DNA of 64,000 nt from Algorimicrobium echini. GTDB taxonomy: Bacteria > Bacteroidota > Bacteroidia > Flavobacteriales > Flavobacteriaceae. The notes beneath the pieces were generated by a model. The model did not search any database, was not told where the DNA came from, and saw only the letters and a program-made list of their open reading frames with translations. Where the stretch lies: assembly GCF_900115185.1 (NCBI RefSeq), contig NZ_FOVN01000004.1, positions 7,501-71,500 of the forward strand. Direction: 5' to 3'. How positions within the stretch are numbered: the first letter of the stretch is position 1; each line of letters starts with the position of its first letter. Made by a program: the position numbers and the translations under genes. This document shows, in pieces, positions 19,962-28,452 of the stretch.

Positions 19962-20870
19962 TTGAATAAAAAAATACTACATATTGTTTTTGGATTATGG
20001 ACCCTGATTGTATATTCTCAATCGGGACTCAATGCCTTTTTAAAGCCTAGTGACTCACTTATTAAATCTAGACGGAATGCCGTAATAATTTCAGAAACAG
20101 CACTTGGAACCGTTTCGCTTTTGGCATTAAATGAATTGTGGTATGCAGATTATCCACGTTCTAATTTTCACACACTTGATGATACTAACGAATGGCTTCA
20201 AATGGATAAATTAGGTCATGTATATTCTGCTTATCAGTTGGGAAGAGTAGGAGCAGATGTTTTAAATTGGAGTGGTGTTAGTGAAAAAAACCAACTTATT
20301 TATGGAGGCACTTTGGGTTTTACGTTTTTAACAGCGGTAGAAATTCTAGATGGTTTTTCTGAAGAATGGGGATTTTCCTGGGGTGACATGGCTGCAAATG
20401 CTACTGGAACGGGTTTGTTTATTGGTCAAGAACTCTTATGGCATGAACAACGAATTACCATGAAGTATTCTTTTCATAGAACTCAATACGCTAGTCAACG
20501 TCCAGATAAATTAGGTGATGGATTAGCGGAAGAATTTTTAAAAGATTATAATGGTCAAACGTATTGGTTGAGTGTCAATATCCAATCATTTTTTAAGAAA
20601 AGTAAAATACCAACTTGGTTAAACGTGGCTTTTGGTTATGGAGCTGACGGTATGTTAACGGGACAAGATGAACCTGAAAATAATCTGTTTCAAAATCAAA
20701 ATAGGGTACGTCAATTTTACTTAAGTTTAGATATTGATCTTACACGAATTAAAACAAATTCTCATGTTTTAAAGACCGTTTTTGCACTTTTTAATACCAT
20801 AAAAGTGCCATTTCCAACTATGGAGTTTAACGAAGAAAATGGCATAAGCTTTCACGGAATCTACTTTTAA
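19962..20870 (+). CDS. DUF2279 family protein (predicted envelope protein)
   Basis: 302 residues; starts at TTG (19962), 2 bp after the mltG stop, giving LNKKILHIVFGLWTLIVYSQ as signal peptide. The family core is at ~65-170: NELWYADYPRSNFHTLDDTNEW, MDKLGHVYSAYQLGR (His within a helix), FLTAVEILDGFSEEWGFSWGD and MAANATGTGLFIGQ. DUF2279/YfiM proteins are uncharacterised and often predicted membrane or lipoproteins. Here there are hydrophobic helices at ~105-125 and ~150-165. It ends in beta-rich sequence, suggesting outer-membrane association. Same direction and spacing as dapF-GNAT-mltG, so a link to the envelope is likely but unproven. Confidence 0.78.
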   Translation: MNKKILHIVFGLWTLIVYSQSGLNAFLKPSDSLIKSRRNAVIISETALGTVSLLALNELWYADYPRSNFHTLDDTNEWLQMDKLGHVYSAYQLGRVGADVLNWSGVSEKNQLIYGGTLGFTFLTAVEILDGFSEEWGFSWGDMAANATGTGLFIGQELLWHEQRITMKYSFHRTQYASQRPDKLGDGLAEEFLKDYNGQTYWLSVNIQSFFKKSKIPTWLNVAFGYGADGMLTGQDEPENNLFQNQNRVRQFYLSLDIDLTRIKTNSHVLKTVFALFNTIKVPFPTMEFNEENGISFHGIYF

Positions 20871-20876
20871 AGCCAC

Positions 20877-20888
20877 TTAATCGATTAA
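20877..20888. promoter_or_regulatory. Palindrome TTAATCGATTAA upstream of the lysozyme-like gene
   Basis: Perfect 12-bp palindrome 24 bp before the -7 element of the next gene, in the -33 region. A related TTTAATCGRTT repeat pair lies upstream of the 45698 gene. Possible operator; unproven. Confidence 0.3.
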
Positions 20889-20912
20889 TTTTCAGATATT
20901 AAAAAAAAGACG

Positions 20913-20920
20913 TATATTTG
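20913..20920 (+). promoter_or_regulatory. Promoter -7 element of the lysozyme-like gene
   Basis: TATATTTG, 59 bp before the ATG at 20980; no TTG at -33. Confidence 0.5.
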
Positions 20921-20979
20921 CACGCTGAAATTTTACAACCCTTTCCCACAAAGAAATGTGTTTAAAAAATTCAAAAATT

Positions 20980-21651
20980 ATGAGAAAAAGTATTTTAAAT
21001 TACCTAGTACTAGTACTTATAATATGTGTCTTAATTGTTGGTTCGTTTACATCGAACAAGACCATAACAGAAAATGATTTTTCAGAGAATGATTTAGCAT
21101 TTAATACTGTTGAAACAACTGAAACTTCATCTGAATCTGACCACTACTTACCATTAGAAAAAGCGTATAAACCATTTTCACCAACTTTAGGAAAATCGTT
21201 TGTGGGCTTTAAAGAGGCTTTAGGTTTTAAAGAATCCAGAGGTGATTATTTTACCGTTAATACGTTTGGATACCTTGGAAAATACCAATTTGGTAAAGAA
21301 ACTTTAAAATTGATAGGTATTTATAATCCAGTTCATTTTTTGAAAAATCCTGAAATGCAGGAAAAAGCATTCTTGGCCAATGCCGAGCGAAATAAATGGA
21401 TTTTAAGAAAGGATATTAAGCGTTTTAATGGTAAAACAATTAATGGTGTCCTGATTACAGAATCAGGCATATTGGCTGCAGCACATTTGGCAGGTCCAGG
21501 AAACGTGAAAAAGTACTTAAGAAGTTATGGCGAGCAGGGTTTTACCGATGCTTACGGAACATCAATTGAATATTATATCAAGAAGTTTTCTGGGTATGAT
21601 ACCTCTAAAGTAAAATCTAACAGAAAGGCTAAAGTCAAGCTTACCGCTTAA
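20980..21651 (+). CDS. Exported lysozyme/transglycosylase-like protein
   Basis: About 223 residues from the ATG at 20980 (MRKSILNYLVLVLIICVLIVG, a signal anchor). An ATG 24 bp upstream would add eight non-hydrophobic residues. After a low-complexity acidic linker, the C-terminal ~140 residues resemble lysozyme-like muramidase folds: GFKEALGFKESRGDYFTVNT with a Glu at the position of a catalytic acid, then TFGYLGKYQFGKETL and ITESGILAAAHLAGPGNVKK. Likely peptidoglycan hydrolase acting in the periplasm, consistent with mltG upstream. Enzyme class is inferred from the E-S-x-G-x-Y and YQFG patterns, not from a full domain match. Confidence 0.7.
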   Translation: MRKSILNYLVLVLIICVLIVGSFTSNKTITENDFSENDLAFNTVETTETSSESDHYLPLEKAYKPFSPTLGKSFVGFKEALGFKESRGDYFTVNTFGYLGKYQFGKETLKLIGIYNPVHFLKNPEMQEKAFLANAERNKWILRKDIKRFNGKTINGVLITESGILAAAHLAGPGNVKKYLRSYGEQGFTDAYGTSIEYYIKKFSGYDTSKVKSNRKAKVKLTA

Positions 21652-21656
21652 ACTGA

Positions 21657-22376
21657 TTAGTGTTTGTGAATTATAAAAAGTGCAGGTCTTTTATGAAGGT
21701 CTGCACTGTTTTTTTTCCAAGCTTGTACGGATTGCGTTTTTATAAATTCGGTAGGTAACGTAATATCACAGGCTACACAAACATCCGTTTCAGGGTGTAG
21801 TACTTTGCATATATCTTCTAACATGGCATTATTTCTATAGGGTGTTTCAATAAATAATTGAGACTGATTGTGTTGAAACGATAAGCGTTCTAAACGCAGT
21901 AATTCTGCTTTACGTTCCTGTTTATCAATAGGCAAATAGCCATTAAACGCAAAGCTTTGTCCATTCATTCCTGAACTCATTACAGCCATAATAATTGAGG
22001 AAGGGCCTACTAACGGAACAACTTGAATATTTTTTGCATGGGCAATTTTTACAACGTCAGCACCTGGATCTGCAATAGCAGGACAACCAGCTTCCGACAA
22101 TAAGCCAACATTTTTACCGCTTAAGCATGGGTTTAAGAATTCAGGAAGTTCCGTGAATTCTGTAAACTTATTAAGTAAAAATAACTCTAAAGAAGGTTGT
22201 TTTTTTTCTGGTGCTATACTTTTAATAAAACGTCTTGCTGTTTTTTCATTTTCAACAATAAAAATATCAATCGATTCAATGGTATTTTTAATGGTTACAG
22301 GTAAAACATCTAATGGGTTAGTGTCGCCTAAAGTTGTAGGAATTAAATATAATTTTCCGAGTTTGGAGGTTGTCAT
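21657..22376 (-). CDS. SAM-dependent methyltransferase of the RsmI/tetrapyrrole methylase family
   Basis: 239 residues. The fold of cobalamin/tetrapyrrole methylases and RsmI is visible: LGKLYLIPTTLGDTNPLDVL at the start, VGLLSEAGCPAIADPGADVV (SAM-binding loop; RsmI has a similar SDAGxPxISDPG), VPLVGPSSIIMAVMSSGMNG, and FIETPYRNNAMLEDI. RsmI 2'-O-methylates C1402 of 16S rRNA. This Bacteroidota version is shorter than E. coli RsmI and its N-terminus differs, so it may be a paralogue with another target. Its ATG overlaps the stop of the sugar dehydrogenase gene in TAATG, implying coupled translation. Confidence 0.82.
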   Translation of the reverse strand: MTTSKLGKLYLIPTTLGDTNPLDVLPVTIKNTIESIDIFIVENEKTARRFIKSIAPEKKQPSLELFLLNKFTEFTELPEFLNPCLSGKNVGLLSEAGCPAIADPGADVVKIAHAKNIQVVPLVGPSSIIMAVMSSGMNGQSFAFNGYLPIDKQERKAELLRLERLSFQHNQSQLFIETPYRNNAMLEDICKVLHPETDVCVACDITLPTEFIKTQSVQAWKKNSADLHKRPALFIIHKH

Positions 22377-23782
22377 TAGTCTATTATAAGTTTTTTGGTA
22401 ACGCTATTGTTATTGGTATCGCTTATTTCCATAAAATATATACCACTCGTTAAGGTTGCAACAGAAATATTGATTTGCTGTTTGTTAATGCCTGAAATAG
22501 TTTTTATATGTTTACCACGAGCATCATAAATTACAACATCTAGTAATGTTGTTGTAGATGATAATGCATCAATAGTTAGGTAATCGGCAACAGGATTTGG
22601 ATATATTTTAATGGTGTATAAACTATTTTCGTTTATACTTAAGTTGGTGTCTACAATCCTAAAAATTTCTCCTGTACTAGCTGCGGCAATATATAATTCT
22701 CCATCCGTATCTTCACCAAATGTTGTCCAACCTTTATTGCTGAAAGGAGTAGTAAAAGACATGGTCCATGTGTTATTTTCAAACACTAATGTTCCAATTT
22801 CATCACTGCAATAATCAGCAAAAAAATAAGTATCAATAAAAGCTGGAAATTGGCTACCTTGATAAATGTAGCCACCTGTAATGGAGCATTTAAATTCACC
22901 ACTATTGGAATGTGTGTATTGTGATACTGGAAATACCATGGTTGAGGCATCTGGGCAACCTCCTGTAATAAAGGGTTCGTTACCTTCATAACATCGCCAG
23001 CCATAATTTATACCACCTTCGGTAGCGCTAACTTTATTAATTTCTTCAATTTCAAATTGTCCCACATCGGCAATCCATAAATCGTTATTAGTTCTATCAA
23101 ATGAAAAGCGCCATGGATTACGAAGTCCATAAGCCCAAATTTCATCCAAAGCATTTGCGTTTGAAATAAAAGGATTATCAGCTGGAATGGCATAATTTAA
23201 TCCGTTGCCTGAATTGTTAACATCAATTCGTAAAAGTTTGCCTAAAAGCGTTGTTAAGTCCTGTGATCTATTTTCGGGATCACTACCTGAACCACCATCG
23301 CCTGTTGCAATGTATAAAAAGCCGTCTTCACCAAAAGCTAAATCGCCTCCATTATGATTGCCATAAGGTTGTTCAATGGTTAATAAAATGAGTTCTGAAT
23401 TCACATCAGCCAAATTACTATCTGTGGGATTTACAGTGAAACGCGAAACGACCGTATCTCCTGAATTATTAATATAATTTACAAAGAAATAACCATTGGA
23501 AGTAAAGTTCGGATGAAACGCTAATCCTAATAAGCCACGTTCGCCACCACTATTACTTACTAAACTATTAATGTCTAAAAAAGCTGTTGTAACAACGTTT
23601 TGTTGTCCATTAATTATTTTGATAACACCTGCTTTTTCAACAATAAAGAGGCGGTCATCATTGGCATGCTTAATACCTACTGGATTATTAAATCCATCAG
23701 CATATAAATCTATACCAATTTGTTGTGCATGGGTGAAAATAGTGAATATTAAAAAGACGAGTAGGCTTAATATATTTTTCAT
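22376..23782 (-). CDS. Secreted PQQ-dependent sugar dehydrogenase-like protein with T9SS sorting domain
   Basis: 468 residues. Signal peptide MKNILSLLVFLIFTIFTHAQ. Residues ~20-370 form the six-bladed soluble glucose/aldose dehydrogenase (GSDH) propeller: PVGIKHANDDRLFIVEKAG, GGERGLLGLAFHPNF, YGNHNGGDLAFGEDGFLYIATGDGG, IWAYGLRNPWRFSFD, IADVGQFEIEEIN. The C-terminal ~75 residues are a type IX sorting domain (KIYPNPVADYLTI; LTSGIYFMEI; VTKKLIID), so it should be exported and anchored or released at the cell surface. It should oxidise a sugar with PQQ; the substrate is unknown. Co-transcribed with the downstream RsmI-like gene by a 1-bp overlap, with no obvious functional link. Confidence 0.9.
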   Translation of the reverse strand: MKNILSLLVFLIFTIFTHAQQIGIDLYADGFNNPVGIKHANDDRLFIVEKAGVIKIINGQQNVVTTAFLDINSLVSNSGGERGLLGLAFHPNFTSNGYFFVNYINNSGDTVVSRFTVNPTDSNLADVNSELILLTIEQPYGNHNGGDLAFGEDGFLYIATGDGGSGSDPENRSQDLTTLLGKLLRIDVNNSGNGLNYAIPADNPFISNANALDEIWAYGLRNPWRFSFDRTNNDLWIADVGQFEIEEINKVSATEGGINYGWRCYEGNEPFITGGCPDASTMVFPVSQYTHSNSGEFKCSITGGYIYQGSQFPAFIDTYFFADYCSDEIGTLVFENNTWTMSFTTPFSNKGWTTFGEDTDGELYIAAASTGEIFRIVDTNLSINENSLYTIKIYPNPVADYLTIDALSSTTTLLDVVIYDARGKHIKTISGINKQQINISVATLTSGIYFMEISDTNNNSVTKKLIID

Positions 23783-23858
23783 ATTTCAGGTGTTTTCTTG
23801 TATATCATTACAAATTACAAAAAAACTAGCTGTATAAATATTAAATATTGAAAAAGCG

Positions 23859-24332
23859 TTAATTAACAAGTTTCATGGCTAGGTTTGTGCAGGCTTCATC
23901 TAACATTTTAAATGTATTTTCGAAGCCTTGAATGCCACCTGTATAAGGATCGGGAACACTGTGGTTTTGATTGGGATAAATTTCGTTTAAAATGTAATGT
24001 ACTTTTGCAATGTCGTTTGCATTTCGAGCTAGTTTAACTACATTTTCAAAATTAGAACTATCCATAACATAAATAAAATCGAAAGTATCAAAATCTGAAA
24101 CCGTAAACTGTCTACCTCGTTGTGTGGTGATATCTAATCCATATTTTTTAGCCGTGGTTATGGATCTCGGGTCTGGAGAATCACCAACATGATAATTTCC
24201 AGTTCCAGCAGAATCTACTACAAAACCTGTTTCTGGGAGTTTGGATTTTAAAATTCCTTCTGCAAGTGGTGAGCGGCAAATATTGCCTAGGCAAACCATG
24301 AGAATTTTAGTTGTATGAGGATCCCGAGACAT
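23859..24332 (-). CDS. Low-molecular-weight protein-tyrosine phosphatase
   Basis: 157 residues, cytosolic. The P-loop C(X)5R is complete: MVCLGNICRSPLAEGIL, with Cys14 as nucleophile and Arg20. The general acid Asp sits in VPDPYTGGIQGFE near residue 126. It dephosphorylates tyrosine on proteins; in bacteria such enzymes often pair with capsule tyrosine kinases, but none lies in this window. It lies 20 bp downstream of dnaA on the same strand, so it is probably co-transcribed with it. Confidence 0.95.
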   Translation of the reverse strand: MSRDPHTTKILMVCLGNICRSPLAEGILKSKLPETGFVVDSAGTGNYHVGDSPDPRSITTAKKYGLDITTQRGRQFTVSDFDTFDFIYVMDSSNFENVVKLARNANDIAKVHYILNEIYPNQNHSVPDPYTGGIQGFENTFKMLDEACTNLAMKLVN

Positions 24333-24352
24333 CGGAAATAGTATTTAGAGGA

Positions 24353-25780
24353 TTAAACAGACAGTTTTTTAGTTAAATCGTCCACATATTTTTTAAACTG
24401 CTTATCGGTGGATGATAAATTATCAACTGTTTTGCAGGCGTGTAAAACTGTAGCATGATCACGTTTTCCTATTTGCGAACCAATACTAGCTAATGATGCT
24501 TTGGTGTATTTTTTAGCAAAAAACATGGCCAATTGACGCGCTTGAACGATGTGACGTTTTCGTGTTTTAGATTGTAAGGTATCGACATCCATTTGGAAAT
24601 AATCAGACACAATTTTCTGAATATAGTCTATAGAAACTTCGCGTTTGGTGTTTTTTACAAATTTTTCAACCACTTGTTTTGCCAAGTCTGCGGTAATTTC
24701 TTTTTTGTTGAAAGAAGATTGTGCTATTAATGATATTATGGCACCTTCCAATTCACGAATGTTTGTTTTAATATGTTTGGCAACGTACTCAATAATTTCT
24801 TCTGGCATCTCAACACCATCTCTATAAAGTTTATTTTTCAATATAGAAACACGAGTTTCAAAATCAGGGCTTTGTAATTCAGCTGAAAGGCCCCATTTAA
24901 AACGTGATAATAAACGTTGTTCAATGTCTTGCATATCTACAGGTGCTTTGTCACTGGTTAAAATAACTTGCTTCCCATTCTGGTGTAAATGATTAAAAAT
25001 GTGGAAAAAGACATCTTGAGTACCAGATTTTCCAGATAAAAATTGAACATCGTCAATAATTAAAATATCAATGATTTGATAGAAGTGAATAAAATCAATT
25101 CTATTATTCTTTTTAACCGCATCAATATATTGTTGCGTAAATTTTTCAGCTGAAATATATAAAACCGTTTTTTCAGGATATTTATCTTTTATATCAACAC
25201 CAATAGCATGAGCTAAATGCGTTTTTCCTAAACCAACTCCACCAAAAATTAATAGGGGATTAAACGATGTGCCACCTGGTTTTGCAGCAACAGCTAAACC
25301 TGCACTACGTGCTAATCGGTTAGAGTCACCTTCCAGAAAGTTTTCAAAACTATAATTTGGGTTTAATTGCGATTCTATTTTTACATTCCTAATACCTGGA
25401 ATAATAAAAGGGTTTCGCAATTCTGGATTTTTATTATTTAAAGGAATATCAACATCTTGAGCTTTTACGGCTGAACGATTAGAACTTGGAATGCGTTCTG
25501 TAAAAGGCTGCTTGTTACCATAAGTGTTTTCCATTTTAATAATGTAAACCAATTTGGCATTTTCTCCAAGCTGTTTTGTTAAAGCAACTTTTAAGATTTT
25601 AACATAATGCTCCTCTAACCACTCATAAAAGAACTTACTAGGGACTTGAATACTTAAAGCATTATCAGTGAATTTTACTGCAACTATAGGTTCGAACCAT
25701 GTTTTATATGCTTGCGGTTGTATATTATCCTTTATAAATTCAAGACAATTTCCCCATACCGTTTGCGCAGTTACACTCAT
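24353..25780 (-). CDS. dnaA: Chromosomal replication initiator protein DnaA
   Basis: AAA+ ATPase that opens the replication origin. Domain I ~1-85 (WGNCLEFIKDNIQPQAYKTWFEPI), linker, and domain III with Walker A GGVGLGKTHLAHAIG, Walker B IDILIIDDVQFLSG and sensor regions. C-terminal DNA-binding domain with the DnaA signature RDHATVLHACKTVDN. 475 residues, usual length. The thioesterase gene is divergent. I found no cluster of TTATNCACA boxes in the 181-bp upstream gap, so the origin may be elsewhere, as is common in Bacteroidota, where dnaN is also not adjacent. The neighbouring LMW-PTP is typical for flavobacteria. Confidence 0.98.
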   Translation of the reverse strand: MSVTAQTVWGNCLEFIKDNIQPQAYKTWFEPIVAVKFTDNALSIQVPSKFFYEWLEEHYVKILKVALTKQLGENAKLVYIIKMENTYGNKQPFTERIPSSNRSAVKAQDVDIPLNNKNPELRNPFIIPGIRNVKIESQLNPNYSFENFLEGDSNRLARSAGLAVAAKPGGTSFNPLLIFGGVGLGKTHLAHAIGVDIKDKYPEKTVLYISAEKFTQQYIDAVKKNNRIDFIHFYQIIDILIIDDVQFLSGKSGTQDVFFHIFNHLHQNGKQVILTSDKAPVDMQDIEQRLLSRFKWGLSAELQSPDFETRVSILKNKLYRDGVEMPEEIIEYVAKHIKTNIRELEGAIISLIAQSSFNKKEITADLAKQVVEKFVKNTKREVSIDYIQKIVSDYFQMDVDTLQSKTRKRHIVQARQLAMFFAKKYTKASLASIGSQIGKRDHATVLHACKTVDNLSSTDKQFKKYVDDLTKKLSV

Positions 25781-25961
25781 TATTAAAATAAAAATTTATT
25801 TGTTAGTAGTTGATGAGAGAAATGATTTTCTCATGTTGATCTTTAGCTTGGCAAATATGTGAACAAAAATCTTAAAAAAAAAATGTATCTCTATTGAATA
25901 TTAAGATATTTTTTCGCATGTTTATTGCATTGCCTAAACTACAAAAAAATATTTAAACAGA

Positions 25962-26366
25962 ATGTTCTTTTTCGATGAAATACCTATAAGAGTGAGATAT
26001 GGTGAAACCGACCAAATGGGTGTGGTTCATCATGGTAATTATGCGTTATATCTAGAAATGGGACGCACAGAATGGCTTCGAAAGATGGGGCTTTCTTATA
26101 ATGAAATGGAAAAAAGTGGTGTGATGCTTCCTGTAATTTCTATGAGCTTAAATTATAAGAAGTCAGCACTTTATGATGAGGTGATTAAAGTGAAAACACA
26201 GCTAAAAAAAATGCCTTCAGTTAAGATAGAATTTGACTATGAAATTGCCAATGCATCTGGAGATATTTTGGTGACTGCTAACACCGTTTTAGCTTTTATT
26301 GATATGACTACTAAACGACCTATGAAATGCCCAGATTATATTTTAAAAAAAATTGAATCGCTTTAA
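25962..26366 (+). CDS. Acyl-CoA thioesterase, 4-hydroxybenzoyl-CoA thioesterase (YbgC/FadM) family
   Basis: Hot-dog fold thioesterase of 134 residues. The family core is clear: PIRVRYGETDQMGVVHHGNY with the catalytic Asp (TDQMGVVHHGNY), followed by LYLEMGRTEWLRKMGLSYNE. It hydrolyses acyl-CoA thioesters; in other bacteria YbgC belongs to the Tol-Pal locus, which is not seen here. Starts with ATG 181 bp from dnaA in divergent orientation. Its stop codon overlaps that of the convergent YigZ gene by three bases (26363-26366 shared). Confidence 0.92.
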   Translation: MFFFDEIPIRVRYGETDQMGVVHHGNYALYLEMGRTEWLRKMGLSYNEMEKSGVMLPVISMSLNYKKSALYDEVIKVKTQLKKMPSVKIEFDYEIANASGDILVTANTVLAFIDMTTKRPMKCPDYILKKIESL

Positions 26367-26980
26367 TTTTGTTCGGTAATAGATACCTCGTAAATAGTTT
26401 CAAATTTTTTTGCAATTTTTGTACTGTCTTTCAATCGAACGGAAATAACAATTTGGCAGTCTAACTCTAATGTTTGGTCAAGAATTTTTAAATTATTTTC
26501 TTTGATAACACGCATTACTTTATTCATGTTTTTATAATCAAACCGAATAAGAAATTGCTGGTTTATGGTTCGTTTTACAATTTTAGAGGCGTCTAAAGCC
26601 ATTTGAGCTGTTGTTTTGTAGGCGTTAATTAAACCACCAACACCTAGTTTTACACCTCCAAAATACCGAACAACAACAACCAATACATTAGTAACATCAT
26701 ACGATTGTATTTGACCGTAAATAGGCATGCCTGCACTATTGTTAGGTTCGCCATCATCATTGGCTCTAAAATACAAATTGGCTTCATCCATGCCAGTTTG
26801 GTAAGCATAACACCAATGTCCAGCTGTGTGATGTTTTTTCTTTAAAACGTCTATATGTTCTTTAACATCATTTTCATGTTTAATAGGAAAGGCGTAACCA
26901 AAAAACTTGCTGTTTTTATCTTTAAATAAGACTTCATCGGAAGGTTTTGAAATGGTTTTGTACGTGTCTTTTTGCATCAT
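26363..26980 (-). CDS. YigZ/IMPACT family protein
   Basis: 205 residues with the UPF0029 (IMPACT) N-terminal domain: FGYAFPIKHENDVKEHIDVLKKKH, GHWCYAYQTGMDEANLYFRAND, GEPNNSAGMPIYGQIQ and VVVVRYFGGVKLGVGGLINAYK, then a short DUF1949-like C-terminal domain (LIRFDYKNMNKVMRVIKE). Eukaryotic IMPACT regulates GCN2; the bacterial role is not settled, possibly nucleic-acid binding. It is followed without gap by the upstream DMT transporter gene (26980/26981) in a four-gene minus-strand run with HAD and ribD. Confidence 0.92.
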   Translation of the reverse strand: MMQKDTYKTISKPSDEVLFKDKNSKFFGYAFPIKHENDVKEHIDVLKKKHHTAGHWCYAYQTGMDEANLYFRANDDGEPNNSAGMPIYGQIQSYDVTNVLVVVVRYFGGVKLGVGGLINAYKTTAQMALDASKIVKRTINQQFLIRFDYKNMNKVMRVIKENNLKILDQTLELDCQIVISVRLKDSTKIAKKFETIYEVSITEQN

Positions 26981-27844
26981 TTATATTGCAGTTACTAACA
27001 AAATCGAAATTACGGCTAAACTAATACCTATCCAATTTTTTGTCGAGAGCTTTTCTTTAAACAGCAATAATCCTAAAAGAGATGTGAGTAAAATTATAGC
27101 TACATTGTTAACTGTGAAAATGGTAGAGCTTTCTAATGTTTCATGGTCCAATGCTTTCAGTAAATAATATATAGATGCATAGTTCACCACACCTAAAGCT
27201 AGTCCAGCTATTAGGCTTTTAGGATCAAATGTAAAATGTCCTTGTAGTTTTCTAATTAATAGTGTGCCCATTCCTATTAAAGCGGCAAAACCAAAAATGG
27301 TTGCAGAAAAGATTGGAATACCATTTTCGGTTAAATAGGTTGTTTCTATGTATTTAATGGATGTATCTATAATTCCAGAACCTAAAAAAATAATAATAGG
27401 AAAAATGTAGTTGCTTTTGTTTTTTATTCGTGTTCCTGGTTTCGCAGAAGCCATATATACAGCTAATAACGCAGCAATAATTCCAATAATTTTAAATAAA
27501 CCAGCGCTTTCTTGATACACATATATCCCAAAAACTACCGGAATAATCACACTCATTTTTGTGGCAACGCTCGCAACCGATAAGCCCACTCGTTGTGATG
27601 TGATGGCCATAACATTAAAAATGGCAATGAATAAAAAACCTAAAAAAATGGCGCCATAAAACCACTCGGTTGAAACAATGGTATTGATGTTCACAGGTTC
27701 GTTATATGCTAAAATACCGACACAAAAAGCTATAATGTAATTAAAAACAATAGCCTGAAGCGTGTTTACCTGATACTTATCAAATAACTTAAACAGCACA
27801 AAAATAATAGTGGACGCTAATATGCTTAATAGTAAATAAATCAA
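26981..27844 (-). CDS. DMT superfamily (EamA-type) membrane transporter
   Basis: 287 residues with about ten TM helices and the two-fold EamA duplication: first half ends near VYMASAKPG (~133), second half opens with SNYIFPIIIFLGSGIIDTSI. C-terminal helix GISLAVISILLVTAI. Such proteins export or import small metabolites, often amino acids or nucleobases; the substrate cannot be inferred. Its start overlaps the HAD gene stop by 4 bp, and its stop abuts the YigZ ATG, so one message is likely. Confidence 0.88.
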   Translation of the reverse strand: MIYLLLSILASTIIFVLFKLFDKYQVNTLQAIVFNYIIAFCVGILAYNEPVNINTIVSTEWFYGAIFLGFLFIAIFNVMAITSQRVGLSVASVATKMSVIIPVVFGIYVYQESAGLFKIIGIIAALLAVYMASAKPGTRIKNKSNYIFPIIIFLGSGIIDTSIKYIETTYLTENGIPIFSATIFGFAALIGMGTLLIRKLQGHFTFDPKSLIAGLALGVVNYASIYYLLKALDHETLESSTIFTVNNVAIILLTSLLGLLLFKEKLSTKNWIGISLAVISILLVTAI

Positions 27845-28452
27845 AAGAGGTCTTTTTTAACGTTGAATAAATTAACAATATCATCTGTTTCGGGATTAAT
27901 GTGCCAGGTATGAATACCTAATTCCGAAGCTGCAAGTATATTTTCTTCCGTATCATCAATAAACAAACACGTTTTAGCATTTAAATTATTCTGGTTTAAA
28001 ACAAATTTATAAATAGAATGATTGGGCTTTCGTAATTGAATTTCATGGGATAAATAAAACTGATGGAACAAAGTTTTAAAATCTTGGTAAAATGGAACAC
28101 GTTCTTGAATCCATTTTATATGAAGTTCGTTGGTGTTGCTTAATAAAATAAGTTGATATTGGTTATCTATTGCTAATTGTTTTAAAAAAGCGAGTCTATG
28201 TGTGGGGAAATCTCTTAAAATAAAATTCCAAGCATCTAAAATTTCGGTTTCAGTTAAATTGGGAAATTTTTTAGTGTAGAAAGATAAAAAGGCTTCTGAA
28301 GTCAGTTTTCCTTGTTCATAGGCTTCGTTGCAAGCTATCATATCTGGTGAAAATTCTTTTAATTGAAATAAATTTAAAGCATTTTGCATAGCGCCAACTT
28401 TATCTAAATTGATAAATACATCGCCAAAATCGAAAATTAATGTTTTAATCAT
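27841..28452 (-). CDS. HAD family hydrolase (subfamily IA)
   Basis: 203 residues. Motif I is LIFDFGDVFINLD: the catalytic position is Asp9, and the usual second Asp (DxD) is Gly-Asp here (F-D-F-G-D), as in YihX-type members. Motif II LILLSNTNELHI, motif III LRKPNHSIYKFVL with Lys, motif IV LFIDDTEENILAASELG with the Asp pair. Likely a small-molecule phosphatase; YihX-type enzymes act on sugar phosphates. Overlaps the neighbours by 4 bp on both sides (ribD upstream, DMT downstream), so a phosphatase role in riboflavin or FMN synthesis is a reasonable but unproven guess. Confidence 0.9.
   Translation of the reverse strand: MIKTLIFDFGDVFINLDKVGAMQNALNLFQLKEFSPDMIACNEAYEQGKLTSEAFLSFYTKKFPNLTETEILDAWNFILRDFPTHRLAFLKQLAIDNQYQLILLSNTNELHIKWIQERVPFYQDFKTLFHQFYLSHEIQLRKPNHSIYKFVLNQNNLNAKTCLFIDDTEENILAASELGIHTWHINPETDDIVNLFNVKKDLF

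Noticed and set aside
22376-23782. A functional pathway link between the sugar dehydrogenase and the RsmI-like methylase
   Set aside because: They share a TAATG overlap, but one is exported and the other is a cytosolic RNA-methylase-like enzyme; overlap alone does not show a common process.
25680-25700. GGTTCGAA sequence resembling a tRNA T-loop
   Set aside because: It lies inside dnaA coding sequence and no acceptor stem or anticodon arm surrounds it.
25781-25961. Replication origin next to dnaA
   Set aside because: No cluster of DnaA boxes (TTATNCACA) and no AT-repeat unwinding element; only a short ATGAGA/TCTCAT hairpin in the dnaA leader.
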